A stretch of 64,000 nucleotides of DNA from Methylobacterium persicinum (GTDB lineage: Bacteria; Pseudomonadota; Alphaproteobacteria; Rhizobiales; Beijerinckiaceae), in the NCBI RefSeq assembly GCF_022179525.1, contig NZ_BPQX01000037.1, positions 186,001 through 250,000 on the forward strand. The letters run 5' to 3'. Below the pieces are notes generated by a model, which saw only the letters and a list, made by a program, of their open reading frames with translations, made no database searches and was not told the DNA's origin. Positions 9,932-17,153 of the stretch are shown piece after piece (the stretch's first letter is position 1; each line of letters begins with the position of its first letter). The position numbers and the translations under genes are program-made.

Positions 9932-10498
9932 GTGAAGGTGATCGCCTCGACGCTCCGCAAGGGCAACGTCGTCGAAAAGGACGGCAAGCTCTATGTCATC
10001 CTGTTCGCGGAGAACATCCACCCTGGCAAGGGCACGCCGGTCACGCAGCTCGACATGCGTCGGATCACCGACGGCGTGAAGGTCTCCGAGCGCTACCGCA
10101 CCACCGAGCAGGTCGAGCGCGCCTTCGTGGAGGACCGCGAGCACACCTTCCTCTACAGCGACGGGGAGGGGTTCCACTTCATGAACCCCGAGAACTACGA
10201 GCAGATCGCCGTGCCGGAGGACGTGGTGGGCGATGCCGCGCCGTACCTTCAGGAAGGTATGGCGGTGATGCTGTCGGTCCATAACGGCGTGCCCCTGACC
10301 ATCGAGCTTCCCCAGCGCGTCACCCTGGAGGTCGCCGAGACCGAGCCGGTGCTGAAGGGCCAGACTGCCTCCTCCTCCTACAAGCCCGCGACGCTTTCCA
10401 ACGGCGTTCGCACCACCGTGCCGCCGCACATCGCCGCCGGCACCCGGGTCGTCGTGATGACGGCCGACGGGGCCTATGTCGAGCGCGCCAAGGACTGA
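9932..10498 (+). CDS. efp: Elongation factor P
   Basis: The 188-aa protein relieves ribosome stalling at polyproline stretches by binding next to the P-site tRNA. It starts [20 protein letters not shown] from GTG 9932; the open frame extends upstream but the conserved family start is here. The modified loop reads [11 protein letters not shown], with Lys33 equivalent to the beta-lysylated lysine of the E. coli protein, consistent with epmA and epmB next door. The remainder covers the two OB domains ([40 protein letters not shown]). Normal length, no truncation. Confidence 0.95.
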   Translation: MKVIASTLRKGNVVEKDGKLYVILFAENIHPGKGTPVTQLDMRRITDGVKVSERYRTTEQVERAFVEDREHTFLYSDGEGFHFMNPENYEQIAVPEDVVGDAAPYLQEGMAVMLSVHNGVPLTIELPQRVTLEVAETEPVLKGQTASSSYKPATLSNGVRTTVPPHIAAGTRVVVMTADGAYVERAKD

Positions 10499-10505
10499 CC
10501 GTCCC

Positions 10506-11501
10506 TCATCGCGCGCCGCCCTCCGCGGCGGTGTAGCAACCCTGGGACAGGGCCTGGGCGCGGGCGCGCTCGGGCACCGAGTAGGGACGTCCGTCGTCGC
10601 GGAACAGATCCTCGCGGACCAAGGCCTCGCTCGTACAGCGGGCCGCGACCCGGCAAGGCCCGGTGTCGCCGCCGCCGCGGGTGCACATGGCGAAGTAATC
10701 CGCCCGGAACGCCTTGAGACCCGCCTTCGGGTTCGGCCCGATGAGGGCGGCCAAGGCGAAGGCGAGACCGAACAGCACCGGTTGGTGGATGAGGTAGACC
10801 GCGAGGCTGTGCCGGCCGGCGAAGGCGGCGGCGCGGGCCGGGCGGCTGTGCGGTTCCCAGGCGCCGAGGCGCGAACGGGACAGGGCGGGCAGGGCGAGCC
10901 GCCCCAGGACGATCCCCGCCAGCACGAGGCCGAACCACGGGAACAGCGGCACGTAGTCGTTCGTGTGGGGCGTGATCCGCCCGAGCCCGAGGAACCACAG
11001 GAGCGGCGAATCCAGCCAGTTGGCCTCAATGAAGGCGGGCGCGGCGAGCACGGCCGCGGCGGCCGCTAGGGTCAGGGGCCAGGGCAGGAAGAGGAACGGC
11101 AGGCCGATCACGCTCGCCACGGTGATGCAGTGCAGGACGCCGAAGAACACATAGGCATCGGGAAACACGATGCGGGTGGCGATGGTCACCAGCAGCGCCC
11201 CACCCGCGACCCGCAGGAGGCGCCGCAGCGTCGGCCTTGGACGGATGCCCCGGCCGTTCATGAGCACGAGGCCGATCCCCACCAGCACGAGGAAGGATCC
11301 CGCGATGCCCTGGGCCGCATGCCGGCCGAGGGGCGTCGCAGCGTAGTTGTCGGGTGTGAGGCGGAGATTGCCGAGGTCCCAGAGGCCGTGGAAACAGGCC
11401 ATGGCCAGGAGCGCGACGGCGCGGGCGACATCGATGACCGGCAGGCGCCGTCCCGGGCTTTTGGACGAAGAACCGGGGCCGGAGGGGGGTGGCGTGATCA
11501 T
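10506..11501 (-). CDS. Heparan-alpha-glucosaminide N-acetyltransferase-like (DUF1624) membrane protein
   Basis: The 331-aa product has about eight hydrophobic segments. It opens with RRLPVIDVARAVALLAMACF, the typical first helix of the DUF1624/HGSNAT catalytic family, then FHGLWDLGNLRLTPDNY, VFFGVLHCITVASVIGLPFL and FAGRHSLAVYLIHQPVLFGL, a motif shared with acyltransferases of the broader acyltransferase_3-like fold. It likely transfers or handles acyl groups at the inner membrane, but the substrate is unknown. The C-terminal 60 residues are soluble and cysteine-containing. ATG 11501 is preceded by GGGGGGTGGCGTG. It converges on efp with only seven bases between the stop codons. Confidence 0.8.
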   Translation of the reverse strand: MITPPPSGPGSSSKSPGRRLPVIDVARAVALLAMACFHGLWDLGNLRLTPDNYAATPLGRHAAQGIAGSFLVLVGIGLVLMNGRGIRPRPTLRRLLRVAGGALLVTIATRIVFPDAYVFFGVLHCITVASVIGLPFLFLPWPLTLAAAAAVLAAPAFIEANWLDSPLLWFLGLGRITPHTNDYVPLFPWFGLVLAGIVLGRLALPALSRSRLGAWEPHSRPARAAAFAGRHSLAVYLIHQPVLFGLAFALAALIGPNPKAGLKAFRADYFAMCTRGGGDTGPCRVAARCTSEALVREDLFRDDGRPYSVPERARAQALSQGCYTAAEGGAR

Positions 11502-11823
11502 GCCGAGCTCAAACCACGGGCGGTGTCGCGGCACCACAGATTTTGCGCTCTCGCGATCGTGATTGTGGTCTTGGTGAAGTGGGACGCGGATCTGCTGCGT
11601 GTTTTTGTTTTAGGGCGACCGTTCCGGTCGGTTAGCTTGCGATTGCCGGAAAAGGCCCAGCTTGTCCATTGCGGCTTGACGGCACTGTTGCGGCGGCGCC
11701 GCCTTGCTCAAGATTGCACCGCAACGGACGTCGTTGCCAGCCAAATGGGCTTCCAGCGATTCAGGACTTCGTTAATCTTACGGCCAGAACGCGCGCCGCG
11801 ATTCAGTGTAGGTAGTTTCGGCC
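11502..11823. other. 322-base divergent region and long leader of the cold-shock gene
   Basis: The gap separates the leftward DUF1624 gene from the rightward double cold-shock protein gene. It includes a short T-rich stretch (GTGTTTTTGTTTTAG, about 11600-11614), an inverted repeat GACCGTTCCGGTC (about 11618-11630) and a CG palindrome GCGGCGGCGCCGCC (about 11690-11703). Long untranslated leaders are common in front of cold-shock genes and can fold in a temperature-dependent way, but I see no specific motif proving that here. Confidence 0.4.
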
Positions 11824-12417
11824 ATGTCTGACGAACGCGGATCCGGGCCGGAGATCCCCCCACTCGCCCAGGGGCAGGCCGTCGAGCAGGTCGAGGAGCC
11901 CCTGAACCTCGTAGAGGTCGCGGGCCGGATCAAATGGTTCGACGTCGCCAAGGGGTTCGGCTTCATCGTTCCAGACGACGGATCGCCCGACGTCCTGCTC
12001 CACGTCACGTGCCTGCGCCGGGATGGCTTCCAGGCCGCCAGCGAGGGGGCGCGGATTGTCGTCGAGGCGGTTCAGAAGCCGCGGGGCTGGCAGGCGTTCC
12101 GGGTGATCTCCCTCGACCAGACGGTGGCCCTCCACCCGTCCGAACTGCCGATGCCGCGCACCCACGTAACGGTGACACCCACAAGCGGCCTGGAAACGGC
12201 TGTGGTGAAGTGGTTCAACCGGTTGCGCGGCTTCGGATTTCTCACCCGGGGAGACGGGACGCCCGACATCTTCGTACACATGGAGACCCTGCGCCGCTAC
12301 GGGATCGCTGAGTTGAAACCCGGCGAGGCGGTGCTGGTGCGCTACGGGGACGGTTCGAAGGGCGTGATGGCCGCCGAGGTGCGTCTGATCGATGGCGGCC
12401 TTCCCGCCTCCCATTGA
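11824..12417 (+). CDS. Double cold-shock-domain protein
   Basis: The 197-aa protein has two cold-shock domains joined by a linker. The first (about residues 29-97) has [20 protein letters not shown] and [14 protein letters not shown]; the second (about 122-190) has [20 protein letters not shown] and [14 protein letters not shown]. Both keep RNP1 (KGFGFI, RGFGFL) and RNP2 (VLLHV, IFVHM), so each should bind single-stranded nucleic acid. Double-domain proteins of this size are characteristic of alphaproteobacteria. The N-terminal 28 residues are acidic and probably disordered. Confidence 0.92.
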   Translation: MSDERGSGPEIPPLAQGQAVEQVEEPLNLVEVAGRIKWFDVAKGFGFIVPDDGSPDVLLHVTCLRRDGFQAASEGARIVVEAVQKPRGWQAFRVISLDQTVALHPSELPMPRTHVTVTPTSGLETAVVKWFNRLRGFGFLTRGDGTPDIFVHMETLRRYGIAELKPGEAVLVRYGDGSKGVMAAEVRLIDGGLPASH

Positions 12418-12483
12418 GCGCTGGTCCGTCCTCATCACGAATCGGTGTGAGGTCCTGCGTCGCGCGGGCGGCAGGGACGCGCT

Positions 12484-13041
12484 ATGAGGGTCCGATCCGG
12501 CCGCCACGGCCCGCCCAGTGAGGCTTGCCCCTTGAAGAGCGTTTCCACAGCTGCCCGCTTCGCCACCCATCTGATCCTGGCCGGGGCCTGCCTCTGTCCG
12601 GCCATCGCGTTACGGGTCGACCCGGCCGCCGCGCAGGCGGTCGCGAAGGCGCCTCAGGTTCCGACGGAGCCGCTGACCATCACCACCGCGGGCGGCCCCC
12701 GCCGCTTCTCCGTCGAGGTGATGCGCGACGACGCCGGGCGCAGCCGCGGCCTGATGTTCCGCCGGCACATGGCGGCCGACCACGGCATGCTGTTCGATTT
12801 CGAGCAGGACCAGCCGGTCACCATGTGGATGAAGAACACCTATCTTCCCCTCGACATGGTCTTCATCCAGGCGGACGGCCGGGTGTCCCACGTCGCCGCC
12901 GATGCGGAGCCCCTGTCGACCGCGATCATCCCGTCGAACGGTCCCGTTCTCGCCGTCCTGGAACTGAACGCCGGAACCGCCGCCCGCCTCGGCATCAAGC
13001 CGGGTGACCGCGTCGAACATGCGATGTTCGCCAAGCGCTGA
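12484..13041 (+). CDS. DUF192 family exported protein
   Basis: The product has a hydrophobic export signal (STAARFATHLILAGACLCPA with a likely cleavage after AAAQA) followed by the DUF192 domain: RFSVEVMRDDAGRSRGLMFR, the GMLFDFEQDQPVTMWMKNTY stretch and LPLDMVFIQADGRV, ending in ELNAGTAARLGIKPGDRVEH. DUF192 proteins are small beta-rich periplasmic proteins of unknown function. The start could be ATG 12484, as given, or TTG 12532, which would place the signal peptide directly at the N-terminus and has GAGGC upstream; I cannot decide. It lies 66 bases after the cold-shock gene in the same direction. Confidence 0.85.
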   Translation: MRVRSGRHGPPSEACPLKSVSTAARFATHLILAGACLCPAIALRVDPAAAQAVAKAPQVPTEPLTITTAGGPRRFSVEVMRDDAGRSRGLMFRRHMAADHGMLFDFEQDQPVTMWMKNTYLPLDMVFIQADGRVSHVAADAEPLSTAIIPSNGPVLAVLELNAGTAARLGIKPGDRVEHAMFAKR

Positions 13042-13167
13042 TCGCCATCCGTTTGGAAGGATGCCGGGGCCGGAGAGACCGCGAACATCTTAGGAACAGG
13101 CGCTTGACGTGCCCGGTAAACCGGTCCAGTGTTCGTGGAACGTTCCATTAACAACTGGGGCTTCCCG

Positions 13168-13560
13168 ATGGGTGACGCGGTCTCCGTCGAACTCTTTCGC
13201 AATGCTGAGTGGTCCGTCCAAGAGGACGGACTGGAGCATCGCGGCACCGGGTACTTTATTGCCCGAGGCAGCGTCGCCGCCCGGCGGGCCGAGCGTCTCT
13301 GGGATTGGCCCCTCCAGATGGCCGAGAAGGCATGGTGCCGCCCGAGCCTGTTCCGTGAAGCCTTCCTCGCGGCCTGTGACCGGTTCGGCATCGAGCGAGA
13401 CCCGGACTTGACGCGTTCCTTCGCCCTGGGCTTCGGCATCCGGGCTGTCGAGGAGCGCGGGGCCGAGGGGTTCGTGAAGCTCGCCGAGGTCCTGCGTCCG
13501 CGGGAAGCGCCCGTCGCCGTTCCGGCGCGCCGCACTGCGCGGAGCTACGCGGCGATTTGA
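13168..13560 (+). CDS. Conserved hypothetical protein, 130 aa
   Basis: Starting at ATG 13168, the product reads MGDAVSVELFRNAEWSVQED and contains GTGYFIARGSVAARRAERLW and LFREAFLAACDRFGIERDPD. It is soluble, without signal peptide or helix-turn-helix motif that I can identify. An in-frame GTG at 13129 would add 13 residues. A GGAAC-N16-CGGT element resembling, but not matching, an EcfG general-stress promoter lies at 13093-13117. I do not recognise the family. It converges on gspK. Confidence 0.6.
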   Translation: MGDAVSVELFRNAEWSVQEDGLEHRGTGYFIARGSVAARRAERLWDWPLQMAEKAWCRPSLFREAFLAACDRFGIERDPDLTRSFALGFGIRAVEERGAEGFVKLAEVLRPREAPVAVPARRTARSYAAI

Positions 13561-13660
13561 TTGCCAGCGACCCACATCCGACAGGATTGGGATGTCTCAG
13601 GTGGCGGCTCAGATCTGCGTACGACGTTGTCGGTCTCCGTCACGCCGATCCCAATGAGGA

Positions 13661-14563
13661 TCAGGGCATGCCAAGCACCGTGACAAGGGTTTGGCATGCC
13701 GGATGAAGCACCCCGTTCGGCGACAAGTCGGTGGCGTAACGCCAGGACAGCAGACCGGTCCCGGTATGGGGCGTGTTGATCGCGAGGATGGCATTTCGGC
13801 CAGCCCGCGCTCCCCGTGGACCGAAGGCTGTGGCGGTGATCGCGTAGGCTTGGTGCGGCGACGGAGTCGTCCGCCGGTTGAGGTCGTGGGACAGGACATT
13901 TCCGGCGAACACGTTTCCGGGCGTCACCGAGGCGTCGATGCCGCCATTGGGATTGTGGACGGTCACGAAGGGACGCAGGCGGCCTGCGATGGCCTCCGTC
14001 ATCGATGGGAGGGTCTCGATCTCGTCGACCGTGTCGAACGGGGCGTTGCGGGGGCCGAAGGGGATGCCCCGGGCGCGATATTGTGGGGCCTCGGCACCGT
14101 TTGGCTCGGGCTCGTTGTTCTCGTCGCGGGCATCTACGATTTCGGCTGCGAGGGTCGCCGCCTCGTGGTCCGGCACGCCCAGGATACGGAATGCGTCCGC
14201 CATGAAGGGACGTGGCGAGGAATTGAGGTCGATGAGACCGGCCTGATCCTGCACGGCCAGCGCGATGGCGCCTCCCCCGGGGAGGGGGCAGGTGATCGGG
14301 GTGCCATCTTCCGGCAGGCCGAGGCCCTCCATTCGCTTGTCATACTGGCCCACGAGGGACAGTGCCACGAAGCGGGCCGTGCCGTCTGCGATGCCTTGAA
14401 GACGCAGGTTCGTCGCCCTCTCGGCGGTGGTGGTGCTGCGGGTCTGAAGGGCTTTGACCGCCGCCGCCCCGGCTGCGGCGACCACGAGCAGGATCGCTAC
14501 GACCGCCGGCAGGATGAACCCATCCTCGCCACCCGCCCGGCCAAGCCGCGGATCGCCTTTCAC
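13661..14563 (-). CDS. gspK: Type II secretion pseudopilin GspK
   Basis: The 300-aa product is the large minor pseudopilin that caps the tip of the type II secretion pseudopilus. It has a short leader and hydrophobic helix EDGFILPAVVAILLVVAAAG in place of the usual GF(T/I)L-E pattern; position +5 is not Glu, which is the known peculiarity of GspK. The body includes QDQAGLIDLNSSPRP and DTVDEIETLPSMTEAIAGRL, which match the saposin-like alpha domain. GTG 14563 overlaps the gspJ stop (GTGA). It is last of four overlapping pseudopilin genes. Confidence 0.88.
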   Translation of the reverse strand: MKGDPRLGRAGGEDGFILPAVVAILLVVAAAGAAAVKALQTRSTTTAERATNLRLQGIADGTARFVALSLVGQYDKRMEGLGLPEDGTPITCPLPGGGAIALAVQDQAGLIDLNSSPRPFMADAFRILGVPDHEAATLAAEIVDARDENNEPEPNGAEAPQYRARGIPFGPRNAPFDTVDEIETLPSMTEAIAGRLRPFVTVHNPNGGIDASVTPGNVFAGNVLSHDLNRRTTPSPHQAYAITATAFGPRGARAGRNAILAINTPHTGTGLLSWRYATDLSPNGVLHPACQTLVTVLGMP

Positions 14564-15156
14564 GCGCCGTTCCCCACGGCCAGGACCAGGGGTGGCCAGC
14601 GCCGACCATCGGCCGGGGGGAACGTCACCGTAACTTCGATCAGGGCGGGCGGACGGTCCCGCCGCGTCCAGACGGATGCCCAGCGGGGCAGGGAATCGGC
14701 CCCCTGCGCCCCGAAGTAACGCAGTTGCAGGCCGGCGATCCGGTCGAGCAGAGACTCAGGCGCCGTGGGCATCACGGCAGGGCCGCTTATCTCGATGAGG
14801 TCGAGCCCCTCCGCCGTCGGCATCGCCCGGAGATCGAGGCGCATCTCGGATCCCCGGGCGGCGTCCCGGTCGGGCTGGACGGTCACGACGAGCCGGTCGG
14901 AGAGGCCGAGGAACGGCGCGTGGCTCCCATCGGAGCGACGGACGGCGCCGTCGGAGAGTGCCCGCCGGAGGTGCGCACGGACGAGTTGCACCTCTTCCTG
15001 GGCGTCGAGGCGGCGGGCAGACCGGTTGATCACTGTCGTCGCCTGGAGCGTCTGAAGCATCAGGAGGGCCACCAGCGCGCACAGCGCCAGCAACACCAGC
15101 ATCTCCACCAACGTGAAGCCGGCCTCCGCGGCATCGGATGGGATCTCATTTGCCAC
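14560..15156 (-). CDS. gspJ: Type II secretion pseudopilin GspJ
   Basis: The 198-aa product begins MANEIPSDAAEAGFTLVEML followed by a hydrophobic helix (LLALCALVALLMLQTLQA); the prepilin peptidase should cut before Phe in GFTLVE, leaving the +5 Glu needed for assembly. The remaining beta-rich region (LDRIAGLQLRYFGAQ near the end) fits the minor pseudopilin J. GTG 15156 is chosen because GGAGG lies eight bases upstream and the longer frame would read far into gspI. It overlaps gspI by 11 bases. Confidence 0.87.
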   Translation of the reverse strand: MANEIPSDAAEAGFTLVEMLVLLALCALVALLMLQTLQATTVINRSARRLDAQEEVQLVRAHLRRALSDGAVRRSDGSHAPFLGLSDRLVVTVQPDRDAARGSEMRLDLRAMPTAEGLDLIEISGPAVMPTAPESLLDRIAGLQLRYFGAQGADSLPRWASVWTRRDRPPALIEVTVTFPPADGRRWPPLVLAVGNGA

Positions 15157-15535
15157 TGAGCCCTCCGGCGATGAGCGTGGCGTAGACAAGGCTGCCGTCG
15201 GGGCCGCCGAGGGTGAGGCGCGTTCGGAAGAGCGGCGGCATGTTCTGCCAGCCGATCTGCGAGCCGGCCTCGACGACGCTTAGGGTCCAGGGACGGCCAT
15301 CGCTGAAGCGGCCCTGTTCGGTGCCAGCGCGGAGGGTTCCCGCGGCCGCGCGCAGCATCACGATCCCCTCGGCCTCGTCGAGATGGATGCCGGCCGCCTC
15401 GATCCGGCGGCTGCCCGACAGCATGTCCCCGGTGAGCCGGATCACCATCACGCAGACGAGCGACACGATGGCGAAGGCCACGAGGACCTCGACTAGGGTA
15501 AAACCGTCTTCCCCGCTTCTCCCGCTCCGGGTCAC
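15146..15535 (-). CDS. gspI: Type II secretion pseudopilin GspI
   Basis: The 129-aa product starts VTRSGRSGEDGFTLVEVLVA and continues FAIVSLVCVMVIRLTGDMLS: a type IV prepilin-like leader with GFTLVE cleavage site and hydrophobic helix. Length fits GspI (about 120-130 aa), the adaptor between the J-K tip and H. GTG 15535 overlaps the TGA of gspH by four bases (GTGA). The open frame continues upstream through gspH in another phase, but that part is shadow. Confidence 0.87.
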   Translation of the reverse strand: MTRSGRSGEDGFTLVEVLVAFAIVSLVCVMVIRLTGDMLSGSRRIEAAGIHLDEAEGIVMLRAAAGTLRAGTEQGRFSDGRPWTLSVVEAGSQIGWQNMPPLFRTRLTLGGPDGSLVYATLIAGGLSGK

Positions 15536-15999
15536 GGCATGGCCTCCCCGCGGCGGACGGCTCCGGTGACTCGGCTCACCGTCAGAACCCGTTCTCCCGC
15601 TGTCCCGACGAGGACGATCCGCCCTCCCGTGGCGCCGCCGCCGGGCAGAAAGCGGATCTCTCCAGGGGCCGAGCGGCTCTCCGGCGGGGTCTCCACGCTG
15701 GCTGCCAGAGGTGTCAGATTCATCGGCCGAGCAGTCCGGCGCGAGGACAGGAACCGGCCGTTCTCCGGATCGAAGACGAGGCTGGTGCGATGTCCAGTTC
15801 GGACAGCCTCGGCCCGGAGCAGGGAAAGTTCGTGGGCGAGGGCCTCGGCGGCAGCGTCGAGCCGCTGCCTGGGGATCAGGGTGCGCAGGGCCGGTCCGCC
15901 GAACCCTGCAGCGAGGGCGAGGACCACCAGAACGACCAGCATCTCCACAAGGGAGAGGCCCGCCGCCGGATGGTCTGCGGCGTCCGTCACGACACCCAT
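15532..15999 (-). CDS. gspH: Type II secretion pseudopilin GspH/FimT
   Basis: The 155-aa protein starts MGVVTDAADHPAAGLSLVEM and carries the helix LVVLVVLALAAGFGGPALRT; the processing site here is GLSLVE, with Leu instead of Phe at +1 and Glu retained at +5. The downstream AEALAHELSLLRAEAVRTGH motif is the classic GspH/FimT signature. It is the first gene of the pseudopilin unit H-I-J-K. None of the secretion ATPase, secretin or platform genes lies in the window, so the main T2SS locus must be elsewhere if it exists. Confidence 0.87.
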   Translation of the reverse strand: MGVVTDAADHPAAGLSLVEMLVVLVVLALAAGFGGPALRTLIPRQRLDAAAEALAHELSLLRAEAVRTGHRTSLVFDPENGRFLSSRRTARPMNLTPLAASVETPPESRSAPGEIRFLPGGGATGGRIVLVGTAGERVLTVSRVTGAVRRGEAMP

Positions 16000-16517
16000 C
16001 GGATTGGTGCGGGCGCCCCGTCGGTCCGGGCAGATCCCCGAACGGGGATACGGAGCGCGAAAGGACGCGAGAACATGGCTGGCCTTGCCTGACCGGCGGC
16101 GTCGTATCCGTTGGGATGCAGACCGGATTCGCCGATGCGCCGTCTGGTCGCAATCGGCCAAGGCAAACTAGTTCAGGTTGGTAAACGTCCCGCTAACGAC
16201 CCGCGGATGGGCCATTCTCCGCTCGGGGGCTCAAGGGGCGGCAGACGAGCCAGTTTGCCGGCGGGTGCCGCCGTCGCCCTCGCTGGAGTCTTAAGACCTG
16301 AGGTCGAAGCCCGGGGGACCTGTCCCTCGGCGGCACCCGCGGATGTGTCACCTTGCGGGTGACCCAGCCATTCGCCTCGAACTCAAACTGGTCCATGCCA
16401 CGCGGCCATTGCGGCTCAGCCGGCCGCCGGCCGCCGGCACAGGCTCATGCACTCGCGCCGTGTCGACGACGCCGGAGGCTTCGCCGTCGCAGCCGCGCCC
16501 GCGACTTCCGCATTCTG
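16000..16517. other. 518-base region without a convincing gene
   Basis: This stretch lies between the start of gspH and the end of the candidate small gene at 16518-16856. Several short open frames exist on both strands, for example 16193-16396 on the minus strand starting MDQFEFEANGWVTRKVTHPR, but their later halves are arginine/proline-rich and shadow-like. A GC-rich simple repeat GGCCGCCGGCCGCCGG occurs near 16420-16435. The promoter of the pseudopilin unit should lie in the first 150 bases. Confidence 0.4.
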
Positions 16518-16856
16518 TCATTCCAGAAAGCTCCAGCCTGCCTCCAGGGCCTGCCGTTCCTCGTCGGTCAACGGCTCGGCCCAATCCAGCCTGTCGGGTT
16601 CGTTGCGTCGCTCAGGCCCTTCGGCTGACTGGGATGTCGGCGACGGTGGCGAATCACGCCGGCGGGTGCCGGCCCGGTTCGATGGGCTCATCGCCGCCTC
16701 TTGGGCATCAGCGGGCGCGGGCGGCTGGGGCCGGGTGCCGTTTGGAGAGCCAGCGCGGGTGTCTGCCGCCAGTCCGGGCTCGCGTGCACCGTCGACCGTC
16801 GTCCCGACGACGACATCGCGGACGGCAGAGCCCGGCGGTCCAGAAGTCGTCGGCAT
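16518..16856 (-). CDS. Candidate small gene with FixK-type box in front, 112 aa
   Basis: The leftward frame starts MPTTSGPPGSAVRDVVVGTT and ends DRLDWAEPLTDEERQALEAG plus WSFLE. The middle is proline/serine-rich and probably disordered; the last 25 residues look like a genuine amphipathic segment. A GGGGG ribosome-binding site lies seven bases before the ATG. A perfect TTGA-N6-TCAA box (16912-16925) is centred 62-63 bases upstream of the start, which would place transcription about 20 bases before the ATG if FixK activates from -41.5. I do not recognise the protein, and GC-rich DNA produces many false frames, so this is a tentative call. Confidence 0.4.
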   Translation of the reverse strand: MPTTSGPPGSAVRDVVVGTTVDGAREPGLAADTRAGSPNGTRPQPPAPADAQEAAMSPSNRAGTRRRDSPPSPTSQSAEGPERRNEPDRLDWAEPLTDEERQALEAGWSFLE

Positions 16857-16911
16857 CGGACACCCCCTTCACGGTGGCCCCGAAGTCTCGTTTCATTCCG
16901 TTCGGAATATC

Positions 16912-16925
16912 TTGATCTATCTCAA
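16912..16925 (-). promoter_or_regulatory. FixK/FNR-type box
   Basis: Read leftwards the site is TTGAGATAGATCAA, a perfect TTGA-N6-TCAA palindrome of the CRP/FNR class recognised by FixK. It lies between the candidate small gene ending its 5' side at 16856 and fixL starting at 17154. Spacing (centre about 62 bases before the small gene's ATG, about 235 bases before fixL) favours the small gene as target. Confidence 0.6.
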
Positions 16926-17153
16926 TTTTCTCCTATCCCCCGCGGCGGGACCTGCCGAAAGCATGCGTCAGTGAGTTTTGCCGCGCTAAGCAAGCGGAAA
17001 ATTTGAGTATTCAGCACAAAATAACTTGGTGCTATGCAGCACGTGAGGCATTTGTGTGCGACTATCCCGCGGTCCCGCACCGGTTGCCGCCTGGGCGGTG
17101 TCGAACGTCCGCTGCGTGGGGTTGGGGCCGCTGCCGAGGATCCGTCGTGAGCC

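Noticed and set aside
13093-13117. EcfG-type general stress promoter (GGAAC-N16-CGTT)
   Set aside because: The second element reads CGGT instead of CGTT and no second copy supports it.
16193-16396. Minus-strand frame starting MDQFEFEANGWVTRKVTHPR
   Set aside because: The first 20 residues look plausible but the rest is Arg/Pro-rich, and there is no ribosome-binding site.
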